DNA of 64,000 nt, taken from assembly GCF_000447295.1 (NCBI RefSeq), contig NZ_KE650771.1, positions 2,250,469-2,314,468 on the forward strand, in the 5' to 3' direction. The translations under genes and the position numbers were made by a program. Origin of the DNA: Fischerella sp. PCC 9431 (lineage in GTDB: Bacteria; Cyanobacteriota; Cyanobacteriia; Cyanobacteriales; Nostocaceae). The notes below the pieces were generated by a model that saw nothing but the letters and a program-made list of their open reading frames with translations, had not been told where the DNA came from and made no database searches. Within the stretch, counting starts at the first letter, position 1. Every line of letters starts with the position of its first letter. Positions 35,528-45,642 of the stretch are shown piece by piece.

Positions 35528-36472
35528 ATGAACACCTTGGAACTCAAAGATAAACGCATTCTTGTGACTGGAGGAACTGGTTTCCTGGGACGTCAGGTAG
35601 TCAACCAGTTATGTAAAGCTGGAGCTAATCCAGAAAAAATTACATTACCGCGATCGCGTGATTGTGATTTACGGCTGATGGAAAACTGTCAGCGTGCAGT
35701 TGATCAACAAGATATTGTCATTCACTTAGCAGCCCATGTCGGTGGTATTGGTTTGAACCGGGAAAAACCTGCCGAATTATTCTACGATAACTTGATGATG
35801 GGAACCCAGCTAATTCATGCTGCTTATCAAGTTGGCGTAGAAAAATTCGTTTGTGTAGGTACTATTTGTGCCTATCCCAAATTTACCCCAGTGCCATTCA
35901 AAGAAGATGACCTATGGAATGGTTATCCAGAAGAAACTAACGCCCCCTACGGAATAGCCAAAAAAGCACTTTTAGTCCAATTGCAATCCTACCGCCAACA
36001 ATATGGCTTTAACGGCATTTATCTTTTGCCAGTGAATTTATATGGTCCAGAAGATAACTTTGATCCCAGAAGTTCCCATGTGATCCCAGCCTTAATTCGT
36101 AAAGTTCACGAAGCTCAAATTAAGGGAGAAAAGCAAATCCCTGTTTGGGGTGATGGTAGTCCTACTCGCGAGTTTCTCTATTCGGAAGATGCAGCGCGGG
36201 GTATTGTCATGGGAACACAATTTTATAACGACTCAGAACCCGTGAATTTGGGAACTGGTTATGAAATCTCCATCCGTGACTTGATTAACTTAATTTGTGA
36301 ATTGATGGAGTATGACGGCGAAATTGTTTGGGAAACTGATAAACCCAACGGTCAACCCCGCCGTTGCTTAGATACCGAAAGGGCAAAAAAAGCTTTTGGT
36401 TTTACTGCCCAGGTAGACTTTAAGCAAGGATTGAAAAATACGATTGAATGGTGGCGTCAAAACGCCGCTTAA
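35528..36472 (+). CDS. fcl: GDP-L-fucose synthase
   Basis: 314 residues, SDR family: N-terminal [11 protein letters not shown] (NADPH), [10 protein letters not shown], the catalytic YGIAK and the substrate loop [11 protein letters not shown]. It performs the 3,5-epimerisation and 4-reduction of the Gmd product to GDP-fucose. GAGGA lies 7 nt before the ATG. It is separated from gmd by 22 bp, so they form one transcript ending at a strong hairpin. GDP-fucose probably feeds an extracellular polysaccharide made by the cluster. Confidence 0.95.
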   Translation: MNTLELKDKRILVTGGTGFLGRQVVNQLCKAGANPEKITLPRSRDCDLRLMENCQRAVDQQDIVIHLAAHVGGIGLNREKPAELFYDNLMMGTQLIHAAYQVGVEKFVCVGTICAYPKFTPVPFKEDDLWNGYPEETNAPYGIAKKALLVQLQSYRQQYGFNGIYLLPVNLYGPEDNFDPRSSHVIPALIRKVHEAQIKGEKQIPVWGDGSPTREFLYSEDAARGIVMGTQFYNDSEPVNLGTGYEISIRDLINLICELMEYDGEIVWETDKPNGQPRRCLDTERAKKAFGFTAQVDFKQGLKNTIEWWRQNAA

Positions 36473-36797
36473 AAATTAAGGTGGGCAAATTTGCCCTGTG
36501 TAACCTGTCATTAGACTTTGACCAAAACTTCAAGGAAGTTTTGGTCATTCTAATTACTTATTAAAAATATTAAACAATTCTCCACTTCACCGTGTCTCAA
36601 TATCTCCGCGTCGTTTTGCTCGTCACTTTTGAAGTGGACATGATATAAATTAAAAAAATTGGCTATTGACCAGAATTGAAGTATAAAAAAGATTTTCAGG
36701 GATTAAAACTGAATTTTTGCATTGGCGATCGCAATCCAAAGCAGTCTTAAAATTAACATTTATTAACACTATTTTCAGTGATTTTAGCTTCATAAAT
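36473..36797. other. Spacer with terminator and repeat words
   Basis: It holds the fcl terminator (36519-36547), a GTGTCTCAATATCTCCGCGTC stretch at about 36593 resembling the in-frame palindromes elsewhere, and the promoter region of the cNMP-binding gene. No further ORF. Confidence 0.5.
36519..36547 (+). terminator. Intrinsic terminator of gmd-fcl
   Basis: A 13-bp perfect stem (TGACCAAAACTTC and complement) with a 3-nt loop, 47 bp beyond fcl. The following bases are moderately T-rich. Confidence 0.75.
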
Positions 36798-37226
36798 ATG
36801 CTATCTACCGTTGAACGTTTATTATTTGTTCGCAGAGTACCCATTTTTAAAGAACTACGCGATGATTTTATCGTTCGCTTGGCTTCTGTGATGGATGAAC
36901 TATCATTTCCAGGAAATTACACAATTTTTAATGAGGGAGACGAAGGGCGATCGCTTTATATTGTCGTTTCCGGTAAAGTCAAAGTTCATATTGGTAAACA
37001 ACAACTAGCTATCTTTCCCAAGGGCGAATCCTTTGGTGAAATGGCTGTATTTGATGCTCAACCACGTTCTGCTTCCGCTACAACTTTAGAAGCTTGTGAA
37101 TGCTTAGAATTGACACAAGAACAACTTTATGAGGCAATTGATGAAATTCCTGAAATCGCCGTGAATATTATTGGTATTCTCTCCCGGCGAATTCGAGAAC
37201 TGAACGATAAAATAAATGCAATCTAA
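36798..37226 (+). CDS. Cyclic-nucleotide-binding domain protein without effector domain
   Basis: 142 residues from the ATG at 36798 (MLSTVERLLFVRRVPIF); a TTG at 36717 would add an unlikely extension. It is a single cNMP-binding beta-barrel: FPGNYTIFNEGDEGRSLYIV, then the phosphate-binding cassette FGEMAVFDAQPRSASA with Glu and Arg as in CRP. There is no helix-turn-helix, so it must signal by protein contact. It lies 74 bp before the STAND ATPase gene on the same strand, a possible partner. Confidence 0.88.
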   Translation: MLSTVERLLFVRRVPIFKELRDDFIVRLASVMDELSFPGNYTIFNEGDEGRSLYIVVSGKVKVHIGKQQLAIFPKGESFGEMAVFDAQPRSASATTLEACECLELTQEQLYEAIDEIPEIAVNIIGILSRRIRELNDKINAI

Positions 37227-37300
37227 GCGCTTTTTTTTGGAAGACTAGAATGAGAAAATAAATAAACTCATTTGTAAAAAACAAGGTGCATACACACATT

Positions 37301-40087
37301 ATGCAATACTCTCCTGACCTGGAAAGTAGGGCGAATAAAAAAGCTTTCTCCAAAGAAAAAGATTTGCTGAAAATAGCCCAAGACCATCATCTTTTGGCTG
37401 AAGTTGCTTTGGCACAACGAAATTGGTGTAATGCTAAAGACCAAGCTCAAAAAGCATTGCAAATTTTATTCAGTCACCAAAACAAAGAAAATTTAACGCA
37501 CAGTTCTACCTTAGCTTCTTATGGACTGGCGGAATACTTATTCCTAAAAAGTTCTTGTCTATTTATTCTCGCGCAAGCCCAAGAACAATTAAACGAAGTT
37601 GCAGCAGCTATCAGTAATTTAGAAGCTGCTAAACAAATTGGCATTACTGAAAATATACCCTATATTTACATTAGTATTTTAAATAGCTTACAGAGACTAT
37701 ACAAACAACAAAAACAATATTTAGAAGCATATTGTACCAAGCTGGAAAAAAGATCAATTGAACAAAAGTATGGCTTGCGAATCTTTATTGGTGCAGGTAG
37801 CTTGGAAGCAAAACAGCAACCAAAGTTGAACGCAACTGTAGAGAAACAGATTTTCACAGTTCAACAAGAAAATATTGCACCAGAAATTGCTGCTTCTGGT
37901 CGCCAAAAGGATGTAGAACATTTACTTGAATACATTCGTTGTGAAAACCACAAATTAATCATTATTTATGGAAAATCAGGTGTTGGTAAAAGTTCACTGT
38001 TAAATGCAGGCTTGATTCCAGCATTGAAAAATACTGCGATCGCCACCCAAAACAACTTAGTTGTGCAAATAAAAGTTTATCCTAATTGGATAGAAGAGTT
38101 GGCACAGCAGATAGAAGAGGAAGTACGGAAATTAGCAACAACACAAGACGCACAGACACAGAATAGAGAAAATGGAAAAAATCGAAATTTGAATTCTGAA
38201 GTGGAAAGTTTCCCCTCAGAACTCGAAACTTCGACCTCAGAAATCGACAGTTCCACCCTAGAAGTTCAAACTTTAGCCTTAGAACTTGCAAATTTGACTT
38301 CTGAAATCGAAATTCTGACTTCTGAGTTTGACAGCTTGAATTCAGAACTCGAAACATTGACTCCAGAACCCCAAACTTTCACCATTTCCCCTCCTCCCAC
38401 TCTTCCCCAATTCCACTTTCTCTTAGAACAACTACGCCAAAATGGACAGCACAACCTTCACACAGTCCTGATTTTTGATCAATTTGAAGAATTTTTCTTT
38501 ATTCACACTGACTCAGAAGCAAGGCGACAATTTTTTGAGTTTTTAGAAGAATGTCTGAATATTTCGTCTGTCAAAGTAATTTTGTCGCTGCGGGAAAATT
38601 ACTTATATCATTTGCTGGCGTATAATGATTTACCCAGCATGGAGATTATTAATAAAGATATTCTGAGTAAAAATATTCTCTATAAATTGGGAAATCTTGC
38701 ACCTACTGACGCTAAAAATGTTATTCAACACTTAACCACAGGTACTCGTTTTCAACTAGAACCTGCATTGTTAGAACAATTAATACAAGACTTAGCAGGA
38801 AAACTAGGTGAGGTGCGTCCAATAGATTTACAGATAGTGGGTGTCCAGTTACAAACAGAGAATATTACTACCTTGGCAGAATATCAGCAGTATGGTGAGC
38901 AAGCACAAGAAAAGCTGATTCAGCATTATTTAAATGATGTTATAGAAGACTGCGGGAGAGAAAATCAGCAATTAGCAAAACTGGTACTGTATTTACTAAC
39001 AGATGAAAAAGGTACTTGTTCTCTCAAAACTCGTACAGAATTAGAACAGGATTTGCAGCAATATTTAATGAGAGATGAAAAAACAGAGACATTTCCATTA
39101 GATATAGTCTTACAGATATTAGTCAAATCTGGGATTGTGATCTTACTGCGAGAAAACCCTTCTGATCGCTATCAACTAGCACATGAGCATTTAGTTACTT
39201 TTATTCGTCAACAACAACAGCAAAAGTTAAAACAGCTAATTGCGCCACAAGAAATCAAAATTGACTGTAAATCAGCTAGTGAAACCATATTTGATCGTTA
39301 TTTTAAACAAATTATTGTTGGTTCATTTGTGGCAGGATTCGTATTTTCTATTATGGCAGTTATAGCTTTTAATGCTACTAAACAAAAACAAATTCAATTG
39401 AGTGAAATCTATCTGCTTCAAGCTGAAAAGTTAGCAAGAGAAGGTAACTTTGAAGGTGCTGTTAACCACTTTCGCAAAGCCCAAAAATGGAATTCTGACT
39501 TAAAGTTTGATTCCAAAGCAAAAGCGCAAGAATTTATTAACAAATCTCAAGCCGAACTATTCTTTGTGGAAGGACAACAACGCTTGCAAACAAATGAATT
39601 AGAAAGCGCAGTAAGTAAGTTCCAAAAAGCACTGAAACTGGATACTCAAATAGGACGTTTGGCGGCTCCAGTTTTAATGTATGAAGGAAACAAATTTATG
39701 AAAGAGGGTAAGATAAAACAAGCTGCGATCGCTTATATCAATGCTCAAAATCTAGATCCAAAAATAGAAATTTCTGCTGACGCCTGGAAAGAACTTTGTC
39801 TACAAGGTAGTTTAAAAAAACAAGCAGCAGATGTCATGCAAGCCTGTGAAAATGCTGTGCAAATGGCTGCTGATAATCAAAAAATTCGAGTTGTGCGTGG
39901 TCTTGCTAGAGCAATAACTGGTAACAAACAAGGAGCGATCGAAGACTTTGAAGCATATATTGCCGCAACAGATAGTAAAACAGGAAAATCAAAAGTAAGA
40001 TCTTGGATTAAAGCTTTACGCACTGGGAAAAACCCTTTTACACAACAAAAATTGAAGAGGTTGCTAGGAGAAAATAAAGGGTATTAG
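37301..40087 (+). CDS. STAND-type ATPase with TPR-like ends and a repeat-encoded heptad segment
   Basis: 928 residues from the ATG at 37301 (a GTG at 37286 is also possible). N-terminal helical repeats (about 20-170) precede a STAND NTPase: Walker A GKSGVGKSS (224-232) and Walker B-like LIFDQFEEFF (DQFEE 393-397). Between them lies a Ser/Glu-rich segment at 299-361 made of nine seven-residue units (SELETST type). A winged-helix-like region follows. A single membrane helix (about 671-692) leads to C-terminal TPR-like helices. It is probably a membrane-anchored signalling switch; the signal is unknown. The gene is convergent with the histidine kinase. Confidence 0.85.
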   Translation: MQYSPDLESRANKKAFSKEKDLLKIAQDHHLLAEVALAQRNWCNAKDQAQKALQILFSHQNKENLTHSSTLASYGLAEYLFLKSSCLFILAQAQEQLNEVAAAISNLEAAKQIGITENIPYIYISILNSLQRLYKQQKQYLEAYCTKLEKRSIEQKYGLRIFIGAGSLEAKQQPKLNATVEKQIFTVQQENIAPEIAASGRQKDVEHLLEYIRCENHKLIIIYGKSGVGKSSLLNAGLIPALKNTAIATQNNLVVQIKVYPNWIEELAQQIEEEVRKLATTQDAQTQNRENGKNRNLNSEVESFPSELETSTSEIDSSTLEVQTLALELANLTSEIEILTSEFDSLNSELETLTPEPQTFTISPPPTLPQFHFLLEQLRQNGQHNLHTVLIFDQFEEFFFIHTDSEARRQFFEFLEECLNISSVKVILSLRENYLYHLLAYNDLPSMEIINKDILSKNILYKLGNLAPTDAKNVIQHLTTGTRFQLEPALLEQLIQDLAGKLGEVRPIDLQIVGVQLQTENITTLAEYQQYGEQAQEKLIQHYLNDVIEDCGRENQQLAKLVLYLLTDEKGTCSLKTRTELEQDLQQYLMRDEKTETFPLDIVLQILVKSGIVILLRENPSDRYQLAHEHLVTFIRQQQQQKLKQLIAPQEIKIDCKSASETIFDRYFKQIIVGSFVAGFVFSIMAVIAFNATKQKQIQLSEIYLLQAEKLAREGNFEGAVNHFRKAQKWNSDLKFDSKAKAQEFINKSQAELFFVEGQQRLQTNELESAVSKFQKALKLDTQIGRLAAPVLMYEGNKFMKEGKIKQAAIAYINAQNLDPKIEISADAWKELCLQGSLKKQAADVMQACENAVQMAADNQKIRVVRGLARAITGNKQGAIEDFEAYIAATDSKTGKSKVRSWIKALRTGKNPFTQQKLKRLLGENKGY
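38195..38383 (+). repeat. 21-bp minisatellite encoding heptads
   Basis: Nine units of 21 bp, translated as seven-residue units beginning Ser-Glu (for example SEVESFP, SELETST, SEIDSST, SELETLT). Unit length equals the heptad of a coiled coil, so copy-number changes would keep both frame and helical phase. Confidence 0.85.
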
Positions 40088-40110
40088 TTATTTAGAATGG
40101 TAGCCCGTCT

Positions 40111-41784
40111 CTATCCGTTAGCAATCATTGGTAAGCGTACGGTGAAAATTGACCCTATTCCCTGCTCACTCTTGACAAAAATTTCACCACCCATCATTAA
40201 ACAAAAATGACGGCTAATCGCTAACCCCAGTCCAGTCCCACCATATTTTTTCGTAGTTGAAGCGTCCCCTTGTGTAAAGGGTTGAAATAACTGCTGTTGT
40301 TGCTGTAAAGACATACCAATGCCTGTATCAGTTACAGTAAAAATTATGATTTCGATGGGTTCTTCCTGGGGTCTGTAAACTTTTTCTCTTTTGACATTTA
40401 ATACCACTTTGCCGTTGGTGGTAAATTTAGCAGCATTACTGAGCAAGTTGTAAAGTACCTGCCTGAGCTTAGTCTGATCAGTGTGCATGATACCCAATTC
40501 TTGCTCATAATCTACTTCTAGGACATTCCCATTTTTTTCTACTAGTGGTTTTACTGTCAAAACAACACTATTGATTAATGTCATCAGGTCAAATGTCTCT
40601 GGGTAAAAAGTCATTTTCCCTGCTTCAATTTTTGATAAGTCTAGGATGTCGTTAATTAGTAACAAAAGATGCCTACCAGCAGAGTTGATTGATTCTAAGT
40701 CACTAACAAATTCTCCTCCTAAGCTGGTATCAGCAGCATCATCTTGGAGCAGTTGACTCAATCCAATGATGGCATTTAAGGGTGTACGTAGTTCGTGACT
40801 AATATTTGCTAAAAATTGGCTTTTGGCTTTGTTGGCTCCTTCTGCCAATTCTTTGGCTTGCTCAAGCTCTCTAGTATGCTTTGATACTTGTTCTATAAGA
40901 CGATTCAGTGATTTTGCTAATAAGCCGATTTCATCATCAGTGGTAATTGGCGCTCGTAAGTCAAAATTTGATTTCCGTGCGACTTGTTCAGCAACTTGAG
41001 TGACGGTAATGACTGGTTCGGCGATCGCTCGCGAAGTACGCCAAGCGACAACAGCAGCTACTCCCACCGACAAGAGCATACTAGCTATGACTATTGATCT
41101 TTCAATTCCTTTAGACTGGCTGACATCATTTTTCATCTTCTCCTCTACTTGTTCAGCGCTTTGCAGGAGATCATTTAAATATTTGTATAGTTGATCTAGG
41201 CGCGAAGCTGTTTCACCGCGCATCACAGCTAGTAATTGATTTTGGATAATGGACGCTTGTTGTTGTGATATTTGCTGGTTATTAATTGGTTTTAGGATAG
41301 ACTCAATATCTTGAACGTAGGAATCTAAATTAGTCGCGTAATTTTGTAATAAAGTCTGTAAAGAAGCTTCACTGGTTGCTAAGTTTCTAGGCTTGCTTTC
41401 CAGAAAAGCCATAATTTGATTTTCTATTTTTTTGGTTTTTTCAATATTTTCCAGAAATTTATCTCTTCTGTAGGCTAGTTTTTCTGGATTTTCCACAACA
41501 GCAGGCAAATTCGTACTCTGGATTTGTGCATCTGCGATCGCATCTTTGTAATTGACCAGCATTTGCGTCTGGTAGTGGGCGTGATCTAATTCCTTGATTT
41601 GTTGTCCTCGGTAAAAATTAGCAACAAATAATCCAGCAAGTGAACCAGAAAATCCAATCCCAATTGCCAGAAAGTAGCCATAGCCTATTTTTTGATGGAT
41701 ACGCCAAGAACTAGCTTTGAGTTTCCCTCGCGAGGGAAATTCGATAGTTGGTAGTTCGTCGGTTGAGGGGTCGTTAGCTGACAC
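40111..41784 (-). CDS. Membrane sensor histidine kinase with HAMP domain
   Basis: 557 residues from a GTG start ([12 protein letters not shown]). It has membrane span 1 at about 35-55, an extracytoplasmic helical sensor (about 60-225), span 2 at about 230-248, a HAMP linker, HisKA with the phospho-acceptor His330 in SHELRTPLN, and HATPase_c with N box, G1 DTGIGM and G2 GGTGLGLA. It autophosphorylates and passes phosphate to an unlinked response regulator; no receiver is fused or adjacent. The sensor domain resembles four-helix-bundle chemosensors. Confidence 0.93.
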   Translation of the reverse strand: MSANDPSTDELPTIEFPSRGKLKASSWRIHQKIGYGYFLAIGIGFSGSLAGLFVANFYRGQQIKELDHAHYQTQMLVNYKDAIADAQIQSTNLPAVVENPEKLAYRRDKFLENIEKTKKIENQIMAFLESKPRNLATSEASLQTLLQNYATNLDSYVQDIESILKPINNQQISQQQASIIQNQLLAVMRGETASRLDQLYKYLNDLLQSAEQVEEKMKNDVSQSKGIERSIVIASMLLSVGVAAVVAWRTSRAIAEPVITVTQVAEQVARKSNFDLRAPITTDDEIGLLAKSLNRLIEQVSKHTRELEQAKELAEGANKAKSQFLANISHELRTPLNAIIGLSQLLQDDAADTSLGGEFVSDLESINSAGRHLLLLINDILDLSKIEAGKMTFYPETFDLMTLINSVVLTVKPLVEKNGNVLEVDYEQELGIMHTDQTKLRQVLYNLLSNAAKFTTNGKVVLNVKREKVYRPQEEPIEIIIFTVTDTGIGMSLQQQQQLFQPFTQGDASTTKKYGGTGLGLAISRHFCLMMGGEIFVKSEQGIGSIFTVRLPMIANG

Positions 41785-42073
41785 TTTTGTTGTTTGTGAA
41801 CTATTGTCAACAGCGGTTGGCTTATGAGTTTATATCCCTCAAATCTTCTTATCCATCCGCCAAAATTACCAAATCAGTTAGGCTTGAAATCACATCAGTG
41901 ACTCTCACCTCATATTATCTTCCTTTATAACAAGAACACATATTCGCTCACTATTATAGTTAGTCTTCCTCTTATGGTATTAAGCAGTTTTTCTCTTTAT
42001 GAATTTTATACAAATATTATGAATAGAGGATTGGGCATGGGGTATGGGACAACAAACTCTTAATTTTTTAGAT

Positions 42074-42130
42074 GCATAGACGCGTAGCGGCTACTTACAC
42101 CAAGTCGCTTACGCACCTACCGTAGGTAGT
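42074..42130. repeat. GC-rich dispersed repeat (copy related to 30.37 kb)
   Basis: GCGGCTACTTACACCAAGTC..CCTACCGTAGGTAG matches 30374-30415 at most positions. CTACC GTA GGTAG forms a small hairpin, and GCATAGACGCG is the inverse of CGCGTCTATGC. Confidence 0.7.
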
Positions 42131-42192
42131 GGCTAACGAAGGTATTTTGAATTAATGTGTCCCCCATGAGTACCGGATCGCTTTTTTACTAA

Positions 42193-42234
42193 AAATAAAG
42201 AGCTAGGAGCCATCATTTTGACGTTTGGCTCCTA
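42193..42234 (-). terminator. Intrinsic terminator of metK
   Basis: On the minus strand TAGGAGCCA pairs with TGGCTCCTA around a 13-nt loop, followed by GCTCTTTATTTTTA. It lies 20 bp past the stop. Confidence 0.8.
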
Positions 42235-42254
42235 ACTCTAGGTTTAACTTTAAA

Positions 42255-43517
42255 TTAAGCGATCGCAGCAGTTGAAGGTTGTTTGTTGAGCGCTTGTTTC
42301 AACAATTCCGCTTTGTCAGTACGCTCCCAAGGCAGATCTAAATCTGTCCGACCAAAGTGACCGTAAGCCGCGACGTCCTGATAAAAACGTCCGCCTCGTT
42401 CGCTTGGCAGGTTGCGTAAGTTAAAGGAATGGATAATCCCAGCTGGACGCAGTTCAAAATGATCTGTAATTAGTTGCAGCAAGGTTTCGTCATCAACCTT
42501 ACCAGTACCAAAGGTATCCACCATGATACTTACTGGTCGTGCTACACCAATGGCATAACTTAGTTGGACTTCACATCTTTCTGCTAAACCGGCGGCTACA
42601 ATATTTTTTGCCGCATAGCGACAAGCATAGGCAGCACTACGGTCTACTTTAGTGGGGTCTTTACCAGAAAAGGCTCCACCACCATGTCGGGAGTAACCAC
42701 CATAGGTATCGACAATGATTTTACGTCCAGTTAGACCAGAGTCTCCTTGTGGTCCACCAATGACAAATTTACCAGTGGGGTTAACTAAAAAGCGGGTATT
42801 TGCATCTGGCTTGACTTCTAAGTCGCCAAACACAGGTTCAACCACTGCTGACCAGAGGTCTTTTTTGATTTTGGTTTGCACTTCTGCCTCATCAGTGATA
42901 TCACCAATGGTAGGTGTGTGCTGTGTGGAAATCAGGATAGTATCAATACTTACAGGACGTCCATCTTGGTAAGCAACAGTTACCTGAGTTTTACCATCAG
43001 GACGCAGGTAGGCTAATTGACCTGTCTTGCGAACTGCTGCTAGTCGGCGGGCAATACGATGAGAAAGGCTGATTGGCAAAGGCATTAATTCTGGGGTTTC
43101 GTTACAAGCGAAACCGAACATAATACCTTGGTCGCCAGCACCAACTTTATCGAATTGTTCCTCGCTATCTTGGCGAGCTTCATGGGCAGTATTCACGCCC
43201 TGAGCAATATCAGGTGATTGCTCATCCAAAGCTACCAATACCGAGCAGCTGTTAGAGCAGAAGCCATTCACAGCATCGGTGTAACCAATTTCCGCTATTT
43301 TCTTGCGAGCAACATTGACGTAATTAACACTTGCTTTACTAGTGATTTCACCAGTAATTAATACTAAACCAGTGTTAACAACGACTTCCGCAGCCACACG
43401 ACTAGTCGGGTCTTGTGTGAGCAAGGTATCTAGAATTGCATCAGAAATCTGATCGCAGATTTTATCTGGATGACCTTCGGTCACTGACTCGGAGGTAAAT
43501 AGATAACGTTTAGACAA
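42255..43517 (-). CDS. metK: S-adenosylmethionine synthetase
   Basis: 420 residues, normal length. It has the [18 protein letters not shown] start, the [14 protein letters not shown]-binding hexapeptide region and the [16 protein letters not shown] loop. It makes SAM from methionine and ATP. The start codon is TTG, decided by an AGGAGG 8 nt upstream and the family N-terminus ([10 protein letters not shown]). It stands 149 bp downstream of prk on the same strand but is separated from it by a terminator. SAM also feeds QueA. Confidence 0.97.
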   Translation of the reverse strand: MSKRYLFTSESVTEGHPDKICDQISDAILDTLLTQDPTSRVAAEVVVNTGLVLITGEITSKASVNYVNVARKKIAEIGYTDAVNGFCSNSCSVLVALDEQSPDIAQGVNTAHEARQDSEEQFDKVGAGDQGIMFGFACNETPELMPLPISLSHRIARRLAAVRKTGQLAYLRPDGKTQVTVAYQDGRPVSIDTILISTQHTPTIGDITDEAEVQTKIKKDLWSAVVEPVFGDLEVKPDANTRFLVNPTGKFVIGGPQGDSGLTGRKIIVDTYGGYSRHGGGAFSGKDPTKVDRSAAYACRYAAKNIVAAGLAERCEVQLSYAIGVARPVSIMVDTFGTGKVDDETLLQLITDHFELRPAGIIHSFNLRNLPSERGGRFYQDVAAYGHFGRTDLDLPWERTDKAELLKQALNKQPSTAAIA

Positions 43518-43611
43518 ATTTGATTCCTCCTAAAAATTTTGAGTTAGCCGAGTAAATGACAACATTTAATCTAGCTACTCAATCTGCAATCATAACAATA
43601 TTTGTAGTTAT

Positions 43612-43639
43612 AAAAAAAGGGACACTCTTGGCGTCCCTT
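43612..43639 (-). terminator. Intrinsic terminator of prk
   Basis: On the minus strand AAGGGAC and GTCCCTT form a stem followed by a T-run (TTTTTTTAT), 28 bp after the prk stop. It separates prk from metK. Confidence 0.85.
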
Positions 43640-43666
43640 AGATATTTGACACAAAAACTGTTTTTT

Positions 43667-44671
43667 TTAAACTTGAACAGCCATCTTGGCTTCCTTTGCT
43701 GTTAAACGCTCATAAGCGTCGCGCATTTTTAATCCTGTTAGCACTTGGAACAAACCTGTACCATTGTTGGAACCAGGATACTCACGATGCTGGAGTAACA
43801 AGTGAGTCATTTCACCTTGATATTTGGTGGATGTTTTGCTAAGGTGAGTTTCTATGTAAATCACTTCTTCGAGATTATCAAACTGACCATCTACCTCTAA
43901 AACAGAGACGTAGCGACCGTAGTATACATCTGAACCGTAGTAAAGTTGCATACCAGGATAAGAACAAGTCAGTTTACGTCCGCAGGGAGTCCACTGGATT
44001 GTGGAACCTTCATCGAACAAATAAACTGGCTCAAAGCCTTCTTTACCCTCACGTTGTAGCATCCGTACCCGCAGAACTTTACGTTCTTTATCCTCTTTGA
44101 TGAGGTTGGTAGGTAATACCTGAAGAACTACATCAGCAAATTCTCTTTGTGGTTCAATGTATTTCTGAAAATCAGGTTTGCGAGAATTGATTTGAGCCAA
44201 AACATCTTCATAACGATGACCACGTTCAGCCATGTCTCGCTGAATCTTCCAAGCAATTTTGACTTCATCACTAATATCAAAATAAACGCTGAAGTCAATT
44301 AGCGATCGCACACGCTCATCATATAAAGGATGTAGCCCCTCAACCACTACAATATGATTCGGCTCAATCAATTCGGGTGGATCGATCGCGCCGGTTTCGT
44401 GGTTATAAATTGGCTTCATGATTGATTGACCATCTTTGAGCGCTTTAATTTGCTCGTACATCAGGTCAAAATTGTTGGCTCTGGGGTCAAGTGCAGTTAT
44501 ACCTGTTTCTTTACGCTGCTTGCGATCCAAACAATGATAGTCATCCAAACAGATGACTGTCATCAACTCCTCACCGAATAAATCCGTCAAACGACGCAAA
44601 AACGTAGATTTACCACATCCAGAGTCTCCGGCTACTCCAATCAGTACCACTCGTTCTGGTTTATTACTCAT
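43667..44671 (-). CDS. prk: Phosphoribulokinase
   Basis: 334 residues of the photosynthetic (type II) PRK class. The P-loop GDSGCGKST includes Cys19; Cys41 lies in VICLDDYHC. Cys19 and Cys41 are the thioredoxin-regulated pair that in this class also controls assembly with CP12 and GAPDH. It phosphorylates ribulose-5-phosphate for Rubisco. AGGAG lies 4-5 nt before the ATG. A long leader precedes it, containing mutually exclusive stem-loops at 44740-44836. It is divergent from petH across 1.5 kb. Confidence 0.97.
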   Translation of the reverse strand: MSNKPERVVLIGVAGDSGCGKSTFLRRLTDLFGEELMTVICLDDYHCLDRKQRKETGITALDPRANNFDLMYEQIKALKDGQSIMKPIYNHETGAIDPPELIEPNHIVVVEGLHPLYDERVRSLIDFSVYFDISDEVKIAWKIQRDMAERGHRYEDVLAQINSRKPDFQKYIEPQREFADVVLQVLPTNLIKEDKERKVLRVRMLQREGKEGFEPVYLFDEGSTIQWTPCGRKLTCSYPGMQLYYGSDVYYGRYVSVLEVDGQFDNLEEVIYIETHLSKTSTKYQGEMTHLLLQHREYPGSNNGTGLFQVLTGLKMRDAYERLTAKEAKMAVQV

Positions 44672-44739
44672 AAATCTCCTCTAAATGCTAAAGACGAATC
44701 AATCAATAATTTTTCACACCTACAAGACATGAAGCCAGG

Positions 44740-44836
44740 AGCTTACCCCTTTGGTTTATCATGCGTTCTTGCTACTCGAAAGCACAAATAGGAATACAAC
44801 GGGTAAGCTTAACAGTGATAATTGTTACCCGTTTTT
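44740..44836. promoter_or_regulatory. Alternative stem-loops between prk and petH
   Basis: Segment A AGCTTACCC (44740-44748), B GGGTAAGCT (44801-44809) and C TTACCCGTT (44825-44833). B can pair with A (9 bp) or, with its flank AAC, with C (9 bp). On the plus strand B:C is followed by TTTTATT, as in an attenuator. On the minus strand it lies in the prk leader. Confidence 0.45.
44798..44836 (+). terminator. Orphan plus-strand terminator upstream of prk
   Basis: AACGGGTAA and TTACCCGTT with an 18-nt loop and a T-run. No plus-strand gene precedes it, so it may end a small RNA. Confidence 0.5.
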
Positions 44837-45628
44837 ATTGCCTAAATTGTTGCTAGTAAGTATTTAATCCTAGTGATATATTGGATTCTAACAGAAGGGG
44901 TTACTCTATACAAGGCTTACCAACAGCAAGAAATTGCGATTTTAGAATCATGCGTGTGAGTCTTTCGCAATCACAAAAACTCCCTCAACACTGGCTGTGC
45001 GGCTACTGAAGTATTAGGATTGCAGTTTATGACTCTGTTAATTCAAGTCTATAGGGTAGAATCTGATTTTTAAAGTACTTTTTTACCTTTTCTAAATTTT
45101 TCTTAGGCGACTCGCAAAACTCGGTAATACTACAAATTATTTTAGGATATGTATCCTAAGAAAGAAAATCACAAAACAAATACTAAAGCCATTAGTCAAG
45201 TCTGTGATAGGTTGACAGATGTTTCAGATCAAGTAAAACTTATGTAATTACTGATTTATTCTCTGTGGAAAAAATGGATGTCTACAATGCTACTTGCTGT
45301 GTGATTTCACATAGTGAAAAGATTTTTGTAGGTATGAAATATTCCAAAACCTCTGAGCGACAAAGCTTTGCAGTGTCGAGAGAATAAAGATGCAGAAAAA
45401 TTACAAAAATCGAAGCAAAAAATCCACTTCTTCTAGGCGTGGGATAAATCTTAGGCAAATTTAGTTGCCGCTTTCGTGCTAAAATTACAAACGGTTTCAG
45501 GTTGAAAATCCGCCGATATCGTGAAAATCTGCTGTAGCCCAAAAGGTCTTCCGTAGGGAAACAGTCCAGCAATTCATGAACGGAAAATAGAAAAAACCAA
45601 GAGCAGCGATAACTCTATAAACAGCGCA

Positions 45629-45642
45629 GTAACCATTAATAC
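45629..45642 (+). promoter_or_regulatory. Candidate NtcA box upstream of petH
   Basis: GTAACCATTAATAC fits GTA-N8-TAC. petH is a known NtcA-activated gene in Anabaena. The box is 522 bp from the petH start and no -10 element sits at the usual distance, so support is moderate at best. Confidence 0.35.

Larger units (their letters stand above)
41785..42254. other. Spacer with dispersed repeat and metK terminator
   Basis: No gene. It contains STRR-like ATTGGGCATGGGGTATGGGA near 42030, a GC-rich dispersed repeat (42074-42130) and the metK terminator. Confidence 0.5.

Noticed and set aside
45282-45572. 96-codon minus-strand ORF in the prk-petH spacer
   Set aside because: No ribosome site, odd composition and no recognisable domain. 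Likely chance.
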